Shown: in pieces, positions 9,039 through 16,507 of the stretch
Position numbering within the stretch: position 1 is the stretch's first letter
Layout: every line of letters begins with the position of its first letter
Origin: a virus
Virus record (IMG/VR): IMGVR_UViG_3300046009_007786
Span: 1-20,699 of that record
DNA: 20,699 nt
Direction: 5' to 3' (one strand)
Made by a program: the position numbers and the translations under genes
The notes under the pieces: model-generated
Database searches by the model: none
Told to the model about the DNA's origin: nothing
The model's input: the letters and a program-made list of their open reading frames with translations, nothing else

Positions 9039-9814
9039 AAAAAAGAAACATTAAACATGTTAACAATCGGATTCTAGAAATTTCAGAAGATGCTAAACAA
9101 ATCACCCTTCCAGATTCAAGATACTATAGACGAAATGGAGAATATTATCCATCCATTACCCACGTTTTAGGTTCTTATCCTAAAGGTAAACATTTTGAAG
9201 AATGGCTTAAAAACATGGGTCGCTCAGCAGATTATATTGTTCGTAAAGCAGCTGAAGATGGAACTAAGGTACATGAAATGATTGAAGAGTATTTAGAAGG
9301 CAAAGAAATGAACTTTCTAAATCAGTATGGTAACCCACAGTATGACCCAACTATTTGGCAAATGTTTTTACGTTTTGTTGATTTTTGGGAAACATATAAA
9401 CCTGAATTAATTGATCAAGAAATTCATCTTTATTCTGATGAACTTAAAGTAGCAGGTACAACAGATTTAGTTTGTAAAATTGATAATGATTTATGGATTA
9501 TTGATCATAAAACATCAAACCATATCCAGACAACATACGAATTACAAGCTGCTGTTTATGCTCATTGTTATGAAGAATGTTTTGGTGTTAAACCTGATAA
9601 GACTGGTATTTTATGGTTGAAATCTTCTAAACGTAAAGGCGCTAAAGATAAAATGCAAGGTAAAGGATGGGAAATGATTTTACCATCTCGTACACAAGAG
9701 GAAAACATCGAAATTTTTAAAACAGTAAAACGTTTATTTGATTTAGAAAACCCAAACGAAGCACCTGTATTTACAGAATTCAAAACGTCTGTAAAGCGAG
9801 ATTTGGAATCCTAA
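9035..9814 (+). CDS. RecB/Cas4-like PD-(D/E)XK exonuclease
   Basis: The 259-residue protein shows the full set of RecB-family nuclease motifs in order: H80 in DGTKVHE, D144 in KVAGTTDLV, D157-x-K159 in WIIDHKTS, and Q171-x3-Y175 in ELQAAVYA. Residues 38-60 (YPSITHVLGSYP, then EEWLK) are a common N-terminal pattern of phage exonucleases in this superfamily. There are no four Cys residues of the kind that hold the Fe-S cluster in Cas4 or AddB, so a cluster-free form is likely. The substrate is probably DNA ends, in recombination, repair or replication. It overlaps the primase by 4 bases and ends its transcription unit, since the next gap holds the repeated ATATTTAT motif. Exo versus endonuclease activity cannot be told from sequence. 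Confidence 0.8.
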   Translation: MKKRNIKHVNNRILEISEDAKQITLPDSRYYRRNGEYYPSITHVLGSYPKGKHFEEWLKNMGRSADYIVRKAAEDGTKVHEMIEEYLEGKEMNFLNQYGNPQYDPTIWQMFLRFVDFWETYKPELIDQEIHLYSDELKVAGTTDLVCKIDNDLWIIDHKTSNHIQTTYELQAAVYAHCYEECFGVKPDKTGILWLKSSKRKGAKDKMQGKGWEMILPSRTQEENIEIFKTVKRLFDLENPNEAPVFTEFKTSVKRDLES

Positions 9815-9825
9815 CTTATTTTTAT

Positions 9826-9837
9826 TATATTTATGAC
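9826..9837 (+). promoter_or_regulatory. Putative phage promoter or processing motif before the 9849 gene
   Basis: TATATTTATGAC lies in the 34-base gap before the kinase gene, 11 bases from its ATG. It differs from the copy at 4239 by one base. TTTG at 9802-9805 stands 20 bases upstream of TATATTTA, close to the spacing of Bacteroidota -33/-7 promoters, but the other copies lack this partner, so it may be chance. Confidence 0.5.
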
Positions 9838-9848
9838 AAACTTACTCC

Positions 9849-10610
9849 ATGATTGGACTGATATCTCTCTTGAAAGAAATAGAACAAAAGCCAAAAGCAA
9901 TCTTTATGGCTGGTCCTGCTGGATCTGGTAAGTCATTTATATCTAAAAAATTAGTTCCATCAAACTTTAACACTATTAATGTAGATGATACTTATGAGGC
10001 CTTACTAAAGGCCTCTGGTATTGGAATGAAGTTAGCTAAAATGTCACCTGATGAATTAAAAAAAGCAGGTGAGTTGATGGGACAAGCTAGAAAAGCTACA
10101 GATGCAAAATATAAAGAAACTACATCTGGTTTAAAAAATATTTTAATTGATAGTGTAGGTGGTTCTTCTAAAACATTGTTAAAGAAAAAACAAGAATTAG
10201 AAGCTTTAGGTTACGATACATTCATGATAATGACTTATGTATCGCCTATTACCTCACTAGATCGTAATAAACAGCGAGACAGGTCATTGTTGCCGAGTAT
10301 TGTGCTTCGCTCATGGCGCGACGTTAATAAAAATATAGACGTATATAAACAAGCATTTGGAGATAATTTTGTTCTATTGAATCTAGATCCTGAAGATGCT
10401 CAAAAAGGTTTTGATGAAGAATATATTTACAAAACCTACATTGAACCTTTAGGACAAGTAGGTAAAGAAAAAACACCTGAAGAATTAGCAAAGTCTGAAG
10501 CAGAAGCAAAACAACTATACTCAGACATTAAAAAATCAATAGCTAACCAACCAGAATTTAATACAATAGAACAATCACAAACAAAAATCACTAACTTTAT
10601 ACAATCATGA
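9849..10610 (+). CDS. P-loop kinase, zeta-toxin-like
   Basis: A clear Walker A, GPAGSGKS, occupies residues 22-29. D46-D47 in NVDDTYE lie where zeta-type and other small kinases place a substrate-binding Asp. ILIDSVGG (98-105) reads as a Walker B-like strand, and Arg residues in DRNKQRDRS (138-146) could form the lid. The protein (253 aa) probably transfers phosphate from ATP to a small molecule, nucleotide or nucleic-acid end; the substrate is unknown. The C-terminal 50 residues are helical and charged. The first 12 residues (MIGLISLLKEIE) form a short leader ending in LKE, shared in style with the following proteins. It starts a unit after the promoter-like motif and overlaps the next gene by 4 bases. 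A polynucleotide kinase is an alternative, since a HAD phosphatase lies downstream. Confidence 0.7.
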   Translation: MIGLISLLKEIEQKPKAIFMAGPAGSGKSFISKKLVPSNFNTINVDDTYEALLKASGIGMKLAKMSPDELKKAGELMGQARKATDAKYKETTSGLKNILIDSVGGSSKTLLKKKQELEALGYDTFMIMTYVSPITSLDRNKQRDRSLLPSIVLRSWRDVNKNIDVYKQAFGDNFVLLNLDPEDAQKGFDEEYIYKTYIEPLGQVGKEKTPEELAKSEAEAKQLYSDIKKSIANQPEFNTIEQSQTKITNFIQS

Positions 10611-11005
10611 AATTAACCGACTTATTAAACGAAGTAGAAAAAAAAGAAAAACCCGTTAAAGAAATGACTCCTGTTGTTGAAGCAGAAGGCATTCCTGTAG
10701 ACGAGATTGGTAAATTCTTTATAGTTGAAAAACCAACCAAAGATTCAGAAATGGAAGATGTAGTTTACGAATTAACTCTTCCTGAATTTGCACTTCAAAT
10801 CAAAGGTGGATTAGATGTTAAAAACATTTTAGGTGTTTATAAACAAAAGTCTGATGCTAATAGAGCTGGAACTGAAGCTATGAAAGCATTCCAAGATACT
10901 CTTAAGGAAATGGAAGATGCTATGGAAGCTTTCCGTGCCGCTAAAAAAGATATTGAAGAGAAAAAAGCAGTTGCTAAAGAAAAAATCCAAAAACTTAAGC
11001 AATAA
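10607..11005 (+). CDS. Small coiled-coil protein with LxE leader, unknown function
   Basis: This 132-residue protein opens with MKLTDLLNEVEKKEK, a leader with L7-N8-E9 that resembles a capsid-targeting sequence with a prohead-protease site. Residues about 20-80 look like a small alpha/beta domain (IGKFFIVEKPTKD, VVYELTLPEFALQIKGG). Residues about 85-132 are charged heptad-like helix (MKAFQDTLKEMEDAMEAF and on), a likely coiled coil. I do not recognise the family. ATGA overlap with the kinase gene upstream and TAATG overlap with the next gene suggest coupled translation. An internal head or scaffold-type component is a possibility drawn only from the leader and neighbours. Confidence 0.6.
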   Translation: MKLTDLLNEVEKKEKPVKEMTPVVEAEGIPVDEIGKFFIVEKPTKDSEMEDVVYELTLPEFALQIKGGLDVKNILGVYKQKSDANRAGTEAMKAFQDTLKEMEDAMEAFRAAKKDIEEKKAVAKEKIQKLKQ

Positions 11006-12336
11006 TGAACTTTCTTACCAAAGTCTTACTTGAAGATCTTTTGGAAGCGGAGAAAAAGAAAGTAACTGCCATTTATGGTGGTGGCTTTAAACCTCCCACA
11101 AAAGGTCATTTTGCTGTTGTTGAAAAAGCAGCAGAACAAAATCCCGAAATTGATGATATTATCATCTATGTGGGTGGTGGTGAGCGCGATGGTATTGGCC
11201 AAGGTGAATCTATCCAGGTTTGGGAATTATATAAAAAATATCTTCCATTAAAAACCCGTATTGAACCTTCAAAAGCACCTATTGGTGATATTTTACGTTA
11301 TGCTAAAGAACATCCTGAAGAGGAAGTACTTTGGATTATAGGTGCACGTGAAAATAATCCTGAAGATTTTGCTGATATTGCTTCTAGAACAAGAACAATA
11401 GATAAATATCCTAATCTAGAATTACGAGTTATCCAAACCTCAGGCGGTGTTAGTGGTACTGCTGCTCGTAAAGCAATTAAAGACAATAACAAAGAACAAT
11501 TCTTCCATCTTATCCCAGATATTGAAGAAAAAGAACAAGTATGGGATATTGTATCTCCTGTTATTAAAGAAGATGATCCTAAAAAAGGAACAGGCAAAAA
11601 ACCAGAAGGTTCAGGTCGTAGACTATACACAGACGAGGATCCAAAAGACACTGTCCGCATTAAGTTTAAAACTAAAGAAGACATTGTTGATACTTTAAAT
11701 AAAATATCTTTTAAAGCTAAATCTCATGCTCGTCAATCTCAAGTAATTAACTTAATTCACCAACGAGTAAGAGCTGCTTATGGTAAAGCAAAAGATCCTG
11801 AAGTAAAAGCAAGATTGAAACGTGCTTTAGATTATATTGAATCACGTAAAGAATCATCTAAAGCAAAAACACAACGTTTAAATAAAATGAAAGAAGCATC
11901 TGACCCACAAGCAGGTACAGCCTTACCTTATGGATCAGGTTTTGCTCCTTTAAAAGAAGGTTGGAGTTTGCAAGATGCTTTCGTATCTTTATCAAAGTAT
12001 ATGATTGACAATGGGATGAATGTTAAACCATTGCCTAAAATAAAGGTTATATCAAATGATGAAGAAAACGCATCTAGTCTTTTGGGCAAAACGGCTTACT
12101 ATAATCCGAATGATAAATCAATTACTCTATTTACAATGGATAGACACCCAAAAGACATTTTACGTTCATTCGCTCACGAAATGATTCACCACGAGCAAAA
12201 CTTAAATGGAAATTTAAATAATATTAATACAACCAATACAAACGAGGACGGAGATTTACCTGAAATTGAAAGCGAAGCATATCAAAAAGGAAATATGATG
12301 TTACGTAATTGGGAAGATTCAATTAAAAATGTATAA
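11005..12336 (+). CDS. Nucleotidyltransferase fused to a zinc metallopeptidase domain
   Basis: The 443-residue protein has at least three parts. Residues 20-190 are a nucleotidyltransferase domain: GGGFKPPTKGHF (25-36) carries T32-x-G34-H35, the (H/T)xGH motif, and S150-G-T-A-A-R155 matches the ISSTxxR-type motif. NMN or phosphopantetheine adenylyltransferases are the closest type. Residues about 195-295 are a basic helical region (KSHARQSQVINLIHQRVRAA). Residues about 319-443 contain H391-E392-x2-H395 in HEMIHHEQ, with E422/E424 in ESEAYQKG as candidate third ligand, so a gluzincin-like metallopeptidase. The leader has LLE14-A15, and MKE297-A298 and LKE318-G319 lie in the linker before the peptidase. 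These may be prohead-protease sites, which would make this a polyprotein. Overlaps are 1 base upstream and 8 downstream. Confidence 0.75.
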   Translation: MNFLTKVLLEDLLEAEKKKVTAIYGGGFKPPTKGHFAVVEKAAEQNPEIDDIIIYVGGGERDGIGQGESIQVWELYKKYLPLKTRIEPSKAPIGDILRYAKEHPEEEVLWIIGARENNPEDFADIASRTRTIDKYPNLELRVIQTSGGVSGTAARKAIKDNNKEQFFHLIPDIEEKEQVWDIVSPVIKEDDPKKGTGKKPEGSGRRLYTDEDPKDTVRIKFKTKEDIVDTLNKISFKAKSHARQSQVINLIHQRVRAAYGKAKDPEVKARLKRALDYIESRKESSKAKTQRLNKMKEASDPQAGTALPYGSGFAPLKEGWSLQDAFVSLSKYMIDNGMNVKPLPKIKVISNDEENASSLLGKTAYYNPNDKSITLFTMDRHPKDILRSFAHEMIHHEQNLNGNLNNINTTNTNEDGDLPEIESEAYQKGNMMLRNWEDSIKNV

Positions 12337-12862
12337 ACTAACAGATTTATATAAACAACTCAAAGAGGAAACAACTGAAGATCCTCAATCACAATATAAA
12401 ATTTATTGTGATATGGATGGTGTTTTAACCGACTTTGATAAACGTTTTGAACAATATGGAGGTATGCCTCCCCAACAATTTGAAAAAGAAAAAGGTAAAG
12501 AACAATTCTGGAACCTTATTGATAAGCAAGTAGGTGTTAAATTCTGGGCAGGAATGCCTTGGATGCCTGATGGTAAAGAGTTGTGGAATCATATTAAACA
12601 ATATAATCCAACCTTATTATCTGCTCCTTCACGTGAAAATGAATCACGTTTAGGTAAACGTGTTTGGGTTAAAAATAATATTCCGGGTACTCCTTTAATT
12701 TTAGCGGCAGCTGAAAAAAAGAAAAACTATGCCCGAAAAAATTCAATACTTATAGATGATAGAGTTTCTAATATCAACGACTGGAATGCAGCCGGAGGTA
12801 TTGGAATTCTTCATACTTCAACAGCAACAACATTAGATAAATTAAGCAAATATGGCATTTAG
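12329..12862 (+). CDS. HAD-superfamily phosphatase, 5'-nucleotidase-like
   Basis: The HAD motif I is D28-x-D30 in YCDMDGVLTDFD, with the nucleophile Asp and the acid/base Asp. A Lys-rich stretch AEKKKNYARK (about 126-135) fits motif III, and D143-D144 in ILIDDRVSNINDW is motif IV. The 177-residue size and the small cap suit phage or bacterial 5'(3')-deoxyribonucleotidase-like enzymes. It probably removes phosphate from nucleotides or DNA ends. The first 14 residues (MYKLTDLYKQLKEE) are an extra leader with L11-K12-E13, similar to those of neighbouring proteins and not needed for the HAD fold. It overlaps the previous gene by 8 bases and the next by 11. A kinase lies three genes upstream, so end-healing is an alternative role. 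Confidence 0.8.
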   Translation: MYKLTDLYKQLKEETTEDPQSQYKIYCDMDGVLTDFDKRFEQYGGMPPQQFEKEKGKEQFWNLIDKQVGVKFWAGMPWMPDGKELWNHIKQYNPTLLSAPSRENESRLGKRVWVKNNIPGTPLILAAAEKKKNYARKNSILIDDRVSNINDWNAAGGIGILHTSTATTLDKLSKYGI

Positions 12863-13175
12863 AAGAGTAGTAATCAGTGGAGAAAAGGTACAAGATACAA
12901 AAACAGATCTTGAAAACTTCCTTTCAAATAAAATATTCAAAACCAATTATCCAGGTATGAAAACTAAACTTATAGTTTCACCAGTTAAAAATGATACTAT
13001 TGTAATTGATTTGAATGGTGATGGTGCTGACACAGTAGCTAAAAAAATTAAAGATATTGGACAAAAATATAAAATGAAAGCTGTTATTAAGCTTGAAAAA
13101 CCAATGTCCGCTGTTAAAGAAGTTAAAGTTACAAAAACAAAATTAACTGAAATTATCAAAAATTACAATAAGTAA
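12852..13175 (+). CDS. Small conserved-looking protein of unknown function (107 aa)
   Basis: I do not recognise this protein. It begins with MAFRRVVISGEKVQD and appears alpha/beta with alternating strands and helices (TKLIVSPVKNDTIVIDLNG, then DTVAKKIKDIGQKY). The C-terminus KTKLTEIIKNYNK carries LTE, the same kind of motif as the N-terminal leaders of neighbours but at the other end. It overlaps the HAD gene by 11 bases and the next gene by 1 base, so it belongs to the same unit. No catalytic or metal-binding residues stand out. Confidence 0.6.
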   Translation: MAFRRVVISGEKVQDTKTDLENFLSNKIFKTNYPGMKTKLIVSPVKNDTIVIDLNGDGADTVAKKIKDIGQKYKMKAVIKLEKPMSAVKEVKVTKTKLTEIIKNYNK

Positions 13176-13744
13176 TGAGCAAAGATTCGGTTTTAAAGAA
13201 AGAGTTCAAACATAGTGATGTTAATCGTCTCCGTAACCTTGTTCAAGGCAAGTACGGAGAAAAAACTACTATGGGAACTGGTTATACAAAAGCAAAAGAA
13301 TTCCATGATGAAGGAGACGTATGGGAAGAAGACGGACGCACATGGACTATTAAAAATGGTGTTAAACAAAACATCACAAAATTAGATAAGGCAAAAGAAG
13401 GTATTGTAGTACCTTTATTTTGTTCTAAATGTTCTCGAGCAACTAAACCTCATTTAGATAAAAAATGGTTTGTGATGTATGGACATTGTTTTAATTGTCA
13501 GGTTGATTTTGAGGCCTCTCTTAAAAAACAAGGCAAAATGGAAGAGTTTGAAAAACAAATCATTAACCAACATTTAGATGGAACCATCCAGGATTTTGAA
13601 GTTTGGTTTGATGAAATGATAAATGAAAAAAGTCAATTTATTACTGAAGCAGGTGATATTGAAAAATGGGATGGTTCTGGTAAAGAACAGTTGCTAAAAT
13701 ATAAAGAAGAAGCACTAGAATACCTAAGAAACCAGAAAAAATAA
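13175..13744 (+). CDS. Zinc-ribbon protein of unknown function (189 aa)
   Basis: Two Cys pairs, C83-x2-C86 (LFCSKCSR) and C105-x2-C108 (HCFNCQ), form a likely zinc ribbon. The N-terminal 80 residues include HSDVNRLRNLVQGKYGEKT and GDVWEEDGRTWTIKNGVKQN, which I believe recurs in marine phage proteins of unknown role. Residues 110-189 are charged and helical and include I156-T157-E158-A159 (FITEAGD), a good match to a T4-type prohead-protease site about 30 residues before the end. Zinc ribbons usually bind nucleic acids or proteins; nothing here decides which. The gene is tied to both neighbours by TAATG one-base overlaps. Confidence 0.65.
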   Translation: MSKDSVLKKEFKHSDVNRLRNLVQGKYGEKTTMGTGYTKAKEFHDEGDVWEEDGRTWTIKNGVKQNITKLDKAKEGIVVPLFCSKCSRATKPHLDKKWFVMYGHCFNCQVDFEASLKKQGKMEEFEKQIINQHLDGTIQDFEVWFDEMINEKSQFITEAGDIEKWDGSGKEQLLKYKEEALEYLRNQKK

Positions 13745-14364
13745 TGGACAATTTAATGATGTTAACAACTATATTAGTAGCACTAATTACAGCCGTAATT
13801 GGTCCTGCTGTACTTGAATGGGTTAAATCTAAATTAAACAAAAAAGATTCAAAACCATCCTCAGTTAAAGAAGCTATTGATCTAAATGAATTAGTTGATA
13901 ATCAATTAGAACAACTAATGGATGAATTGGAATGTGATAGAATTTGGATTGGACAATTCCATAATGGAGGTCATTTTTACCCAACAGGAAAATCAATCCA
14001 AAAATTCTCTATTTTTTATGAAAAATTAACCCCAAGTACCTCTACAATCCAACACGTATTCCAACAAATCCCAGTTTCATTGTTTCCTAAAGCATTATCT
14101 AAACTTTATAAAGATGGAGAATTAGCGATTGTAAATTACAATACTGATGAAACTTATGATCTAAATATGTTTGCTAAAGACCATGGTACTAAATCTTTTT
14201 ACATGTTAGCTATAGATGATTTAGACGGTCATTTTATAGGTGTTATAGGAATTGCATTTAACGATAAAGAACATAAATTATCCAAGGAAGAATGGATATT
14301 TATAAGACAGAAAATAGGAGCCATTGGTTCTCTTTTGACCGATTACTTATATACTAAAAAATGA
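13744..14364 (+). CDS. Membrane-anchored GAF-like protein
   Basis: Residues about 5-24 (LMMLTTILVALITAVIGPAV) form a single hydrophobic segment near the N-terminus, followed by a basic stretch (KSKLNKKDSK), so a membrane anchor with the bulk of the protein in the cytoplasm is likely. Residues about 55-200 read as a GAF-like domain: DRIWIGQFHNGGHFYPTGKS, then FSIFYEKL, and near the end GVIGIAFNDKEHKLSKEEW. GAF domains bind small ligands or mediate dimerisation; no output domain is fused. It could sense a host signal or second messenger, or block a defence pathway, but this is speculation. It is unlikely to be a holin because of the large soluble domain. Overlaps are 1 base with the gene before and 4 bases with the one after. 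Confidence 0.65.
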   Translation: MDNLMMLTTILVALITAVIGPAVLEWVKSKLNKKDSKPSSVKEAIDLNELVDNQLEQLMDELECDRIWIGQFHNGGHFYPTGKSIQKFSIFYEKLTPSTSTIQHVFQQIPVSLFPKALSKLYKDGELAIVNYNTDETYDLNMFAKDHGTKSFYMLAIDDLDGHFIGVIGIAFNDKEHKLSKEEWIFIRQKIGAIGSLLTDYLYTKK

Positions 14365-16190
14365 AAGACATTCAAAAAATTAAAGAATTTTTCTCTAAAC
14401 CTTTAGAAGAAGGCACTACAGAATATTTCAAACCCTCAATTCGTAAAGACAAATCCAACCCTAATTTCCTATATGTTGATATAGCTTACCCAGCAGGTTC
14501 AGATGTTTTATCTGTAGGTGGGTCTAAAACTATGGGTGGTCAAGACAGAGAAGAAGGCACTACTAAAGCATTAGCGATGGGTAATATGATTGCTAAAAAA
14601 TTACAAGCAAAATACAATATTGAAGATATTGATGTGAGCGATTTAAAAAATGGCAAAGTAGAAGTATTCGCTGTATCAGATGATTTTATTAAAATGGCTT
14701 CTCCTTCATTAGACGAAGCTAAAAAAGAAACAGCTGTTGACATGGCTAAAAAGCAATTAGATGCTTTAGGTGTTAAATACGAAATGTCAAAAACTGATAA
14801 AGTAAGACCATTTAAAGTAATCTACCAGCCAATTAATAAATCAGATGAATTCTATGATAAATTTGAAGATATTGTTGATTTATTTAACTTAAAAGGTGTT
14901 GTAAAATCATCAATGAGTGAAGTAAAAGAAGAAGATAGCTACGAAGTAGTTTGGACTGATAGAGATTATAAAAAACACTCTAAAGTATTTAAAAATGATC
15001 CTAAAGGTGCTCCTGATAATGCTAAAAAGAAAGCAGAAGCATTTAAAAAATCATTAGAAGATAAAGATAAAAAAAGCAAAGAAGGTTTATATAGATCTAT
15101 TGATTTAAATGAAGCTAAAGAAGATAAAGTAGATACTATTACAATGGATGTTCCTTTGTTTATTCGTATGTTAGAATATTCAAGAGAAGATGCTGCTGAA
15201 GATATGGATTTACATGATGTTACTGAAAAAGCAATTTCATTAGGTAAAGAAAGAGGTATCTTACAAATGGATGATTATGATGAGATTATAGGTACTACTA
15301 AAAAAGTTGATGAAGCAAACGTAACTTGGTCAACACTTCATAGAGATAATGCTAATGAAAAACTCTTAAAACAATCTAAATTATCATCAGCTGAATACCA
15401 AAAAGCTAAAAAATTACAAGGTTTTAAAGCAGATAATTACAAATGGAATACTGATGAAGACTTATATGTTAAAGTAGTTGATGAAGGTATGGGTGGTCAA
15501 TTAGACGAACCATTTTTTATTGAAGTATCAGTTCGCGATGCTCGCAAAGCATTAGATTTATTCGATGATCAATACAGTAAATCAAACATTAAAATGTATG
15601 GTTCTAATGTATACGCAGCTACTACTCCTGAAGATATTTACGATTTATACTATGATTTATCTTCTCAAGACATTGAAATTTTAGATGCTAATATTGAAGA
15701 TGAGGAACTTGATGAAGCAGAATTAACCGAAGCATATGTTCCCTCAAACATTAAAGAATTTGCTAAAAGAAAAGGCGTATCTTCTTTAGTAAATAAAGTA
15801 GCTGGTTGGGCAGAAAAAGTAGGTAAAGGTATTAGAGGTGGAACAGCTATTGGATACAATTATTCTACTCTTATTTTAGATATGACCTACCAAGGTTCAG
15901 AAATCCGTATTAATACAGATAATGATACAATTGAGTTATATGATGAACCTGTTAGAAGCTTTGGTGAATTCCAACGTGTATATTTAGATAATCAGGAAGA
16001 ATCAGATAATGGTTTAGAAGAAAGAATTGCTGAAGCATTAAATAAAATTAACGAGGAACTTTGTCCTGCTGGTAAAGCATACATCAAAAGAAGACAAGCC
16101 GCTGGTGAAAAATCATCTGCATATCTTTCAGGCCGTGGAGTTAAAGTATGCAAAGGACAAATGTCTGGTAAAGCAAAAAAGAAAAAATAA
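14361..16190 (+). CDS. Modular 609-aa phage protein with repeated LxE-A sites and basic Cys-containing C-terminus
   Basis: The protein begins with MKDIQKIKEFFSKPLEEG, a leader with LEE17-G18. Further sites of the T4 prohead-protease type are LDE119-A120, LNE251-A252, LDE452-A453, LTE457-A458 and IAE558-A559. Between them lie distinct segments: about 20-115 (beta-rich with YVDIAYPAGSDVLSVGG), 120-250 (charged), 255-312 (TITMDVPLFIRMLEYSREDA, which I recall as a recurring module in marine phage proteins), 315-450 (alpha/beta), 458-555 and a C-terminal 563-609 piece with C568, C597 and a Lys-rich end (GKAKKKK). It looks like a polyprotein or multi-domain internal head protein; none of the segments has an evident catalytic site. 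It shares a 1-base overlap with the next small basic gene. Confidence 0.6.
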   Translation: MKDIQKIKEFFSKPLEEGTTEYFKPSIRKDKSNPNFLYVDIAYPAGSDVLSVGGSKTMGGQDREEGTTKALAMGNMIAKKLQAKYNIEDIDVSDLKNGKVEVFAVSDDFIKMASPSLDEAKKETAVDMAKKQLDALGVKYEMSKTDKVRPFKVIYQPINKSDEFYDKFEDIVDLFNLKGVVKSSMSEVKEEDSYEVVWTDRDYKKHSKVFKNDPKGAPDNAKKKAEAFKKSLEDKDKKSKEGLYRSIDLNEAKEDKVDTITMDVPLFIRMLEYSREDAAEDMDLHDVTEKAISLGKERGILQMDDYDEIIGTTKKVDEANVTWSTLHRDNANEKLLKQSKLSSAEYQKAKKLQGFKADNYKWNTDEDLYVKVVDEGMGGQLDEPFFIEVSVRDARKALDLFDDQYSKSNIKMYGSNVYAATTPEDIYDLYYDLSSQDIEILDANIEDEELDEAELTEAYVPSNIKEFAKRKGVSSLVNKVAGWAEKVGKGIRGGTAIGYNYSTLILDMTYQGSEIRINTDNDTIELYDEPVRSFGEFQRVYLDNQEESDNGLEERIAEALNKINEELCPAGKAYIKRRQAAGEKSSAYLSGRGVKVCKGQMSGKAKKKK

Positions 16191-16480
16191 TGGATTCAAA
16201 TCGCCTAAAAGAATTAGTATCCGAATCATTACGTGACTGGTTTAAAAAAGAGGACTGGGTGCGTATTGATACACAAGGTAACATTACTGGTCCTTGTGGT
16301 ACTATGAAGAAAGGCGATGCTACCACAAGATGTTTGCCTCGTAAAAAAGCTCAATCATTATCTAAAGCAGAAAGAGCAAAAACCTCCAAGAAAAAAGCTG
16401 CTGCTTCTCGTAAAGGAAAACAATTTGTAAAAAACACAGAAAAGGCAGAGTACAAAAAAGGTACGTATCACAAAAAATAA
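16190..16480 (+). CDS. Small basic Cys-containing phage protein (96 aa)
   Basis: The N-terminal leader MDSNRLKELVSESLRDW is followed by KKEDWVRIDTQGNITGPCG, then TRCLPRKKAQSLSKAERAKT and a Lys/Ser/Ala-rich tail ending in GTYHKK. I recall very similar small proteins with a GPCG...RCLP...SKAERA pattern in many aquatic phages, without known function. The tail is strongly basic, so DNA binding within the head is plausible. The two Cys residues (about 41 and 53) are too few for a classic zinc finger alone. It follows the 609-aa gene with a TAATG overlap and closes its transcription unit, as the next gap has the repeated motif. Confidence 0.65.
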   Translation: MDSNRLKELVSESLRDWFKKEDWVRIDTQGNITGPCGTMKKGDATTRCLPRKKAQSLSKAERAKTSKKKAAASRKGKQFVKNTEKAEYKKGTYHKK

Positions 16481-16481
16481 C

Positions 16482-16492
16482 ATATTTATAAC
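16482..16492 (+). promoter_or_regulatory. Putative phage promoter or processing motif before the 16508 gene
   Basis: ATATTTATAAC is an exact copy of the 11-base core seen at 4240-4250. It fills most of the 27-base gap, 15 bases before the ATG at 16508. Orientation is the same as at the other sites. No paired upstream element is evident. Confidence 0.5.
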
Positions 16493-16507
16493 ATATAATT
16501 ATATAAA

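Noticed and set aside
11298-11684. Reverse-strand open frame and an overlapping + frame at 11447-11698 inside the nucleotidyltransferase gene
   Set aside because: Both are low-complexity shadows (Ser/Leu-rich or Lys/Leu-rich) of a gene with catalytic motifs in its own frame.
13744-14364. Holin or spanin assignment
   Set aside because: One hydrophobic segment with a large GAF-like soluble domain and no lipobox does not fit these families well.
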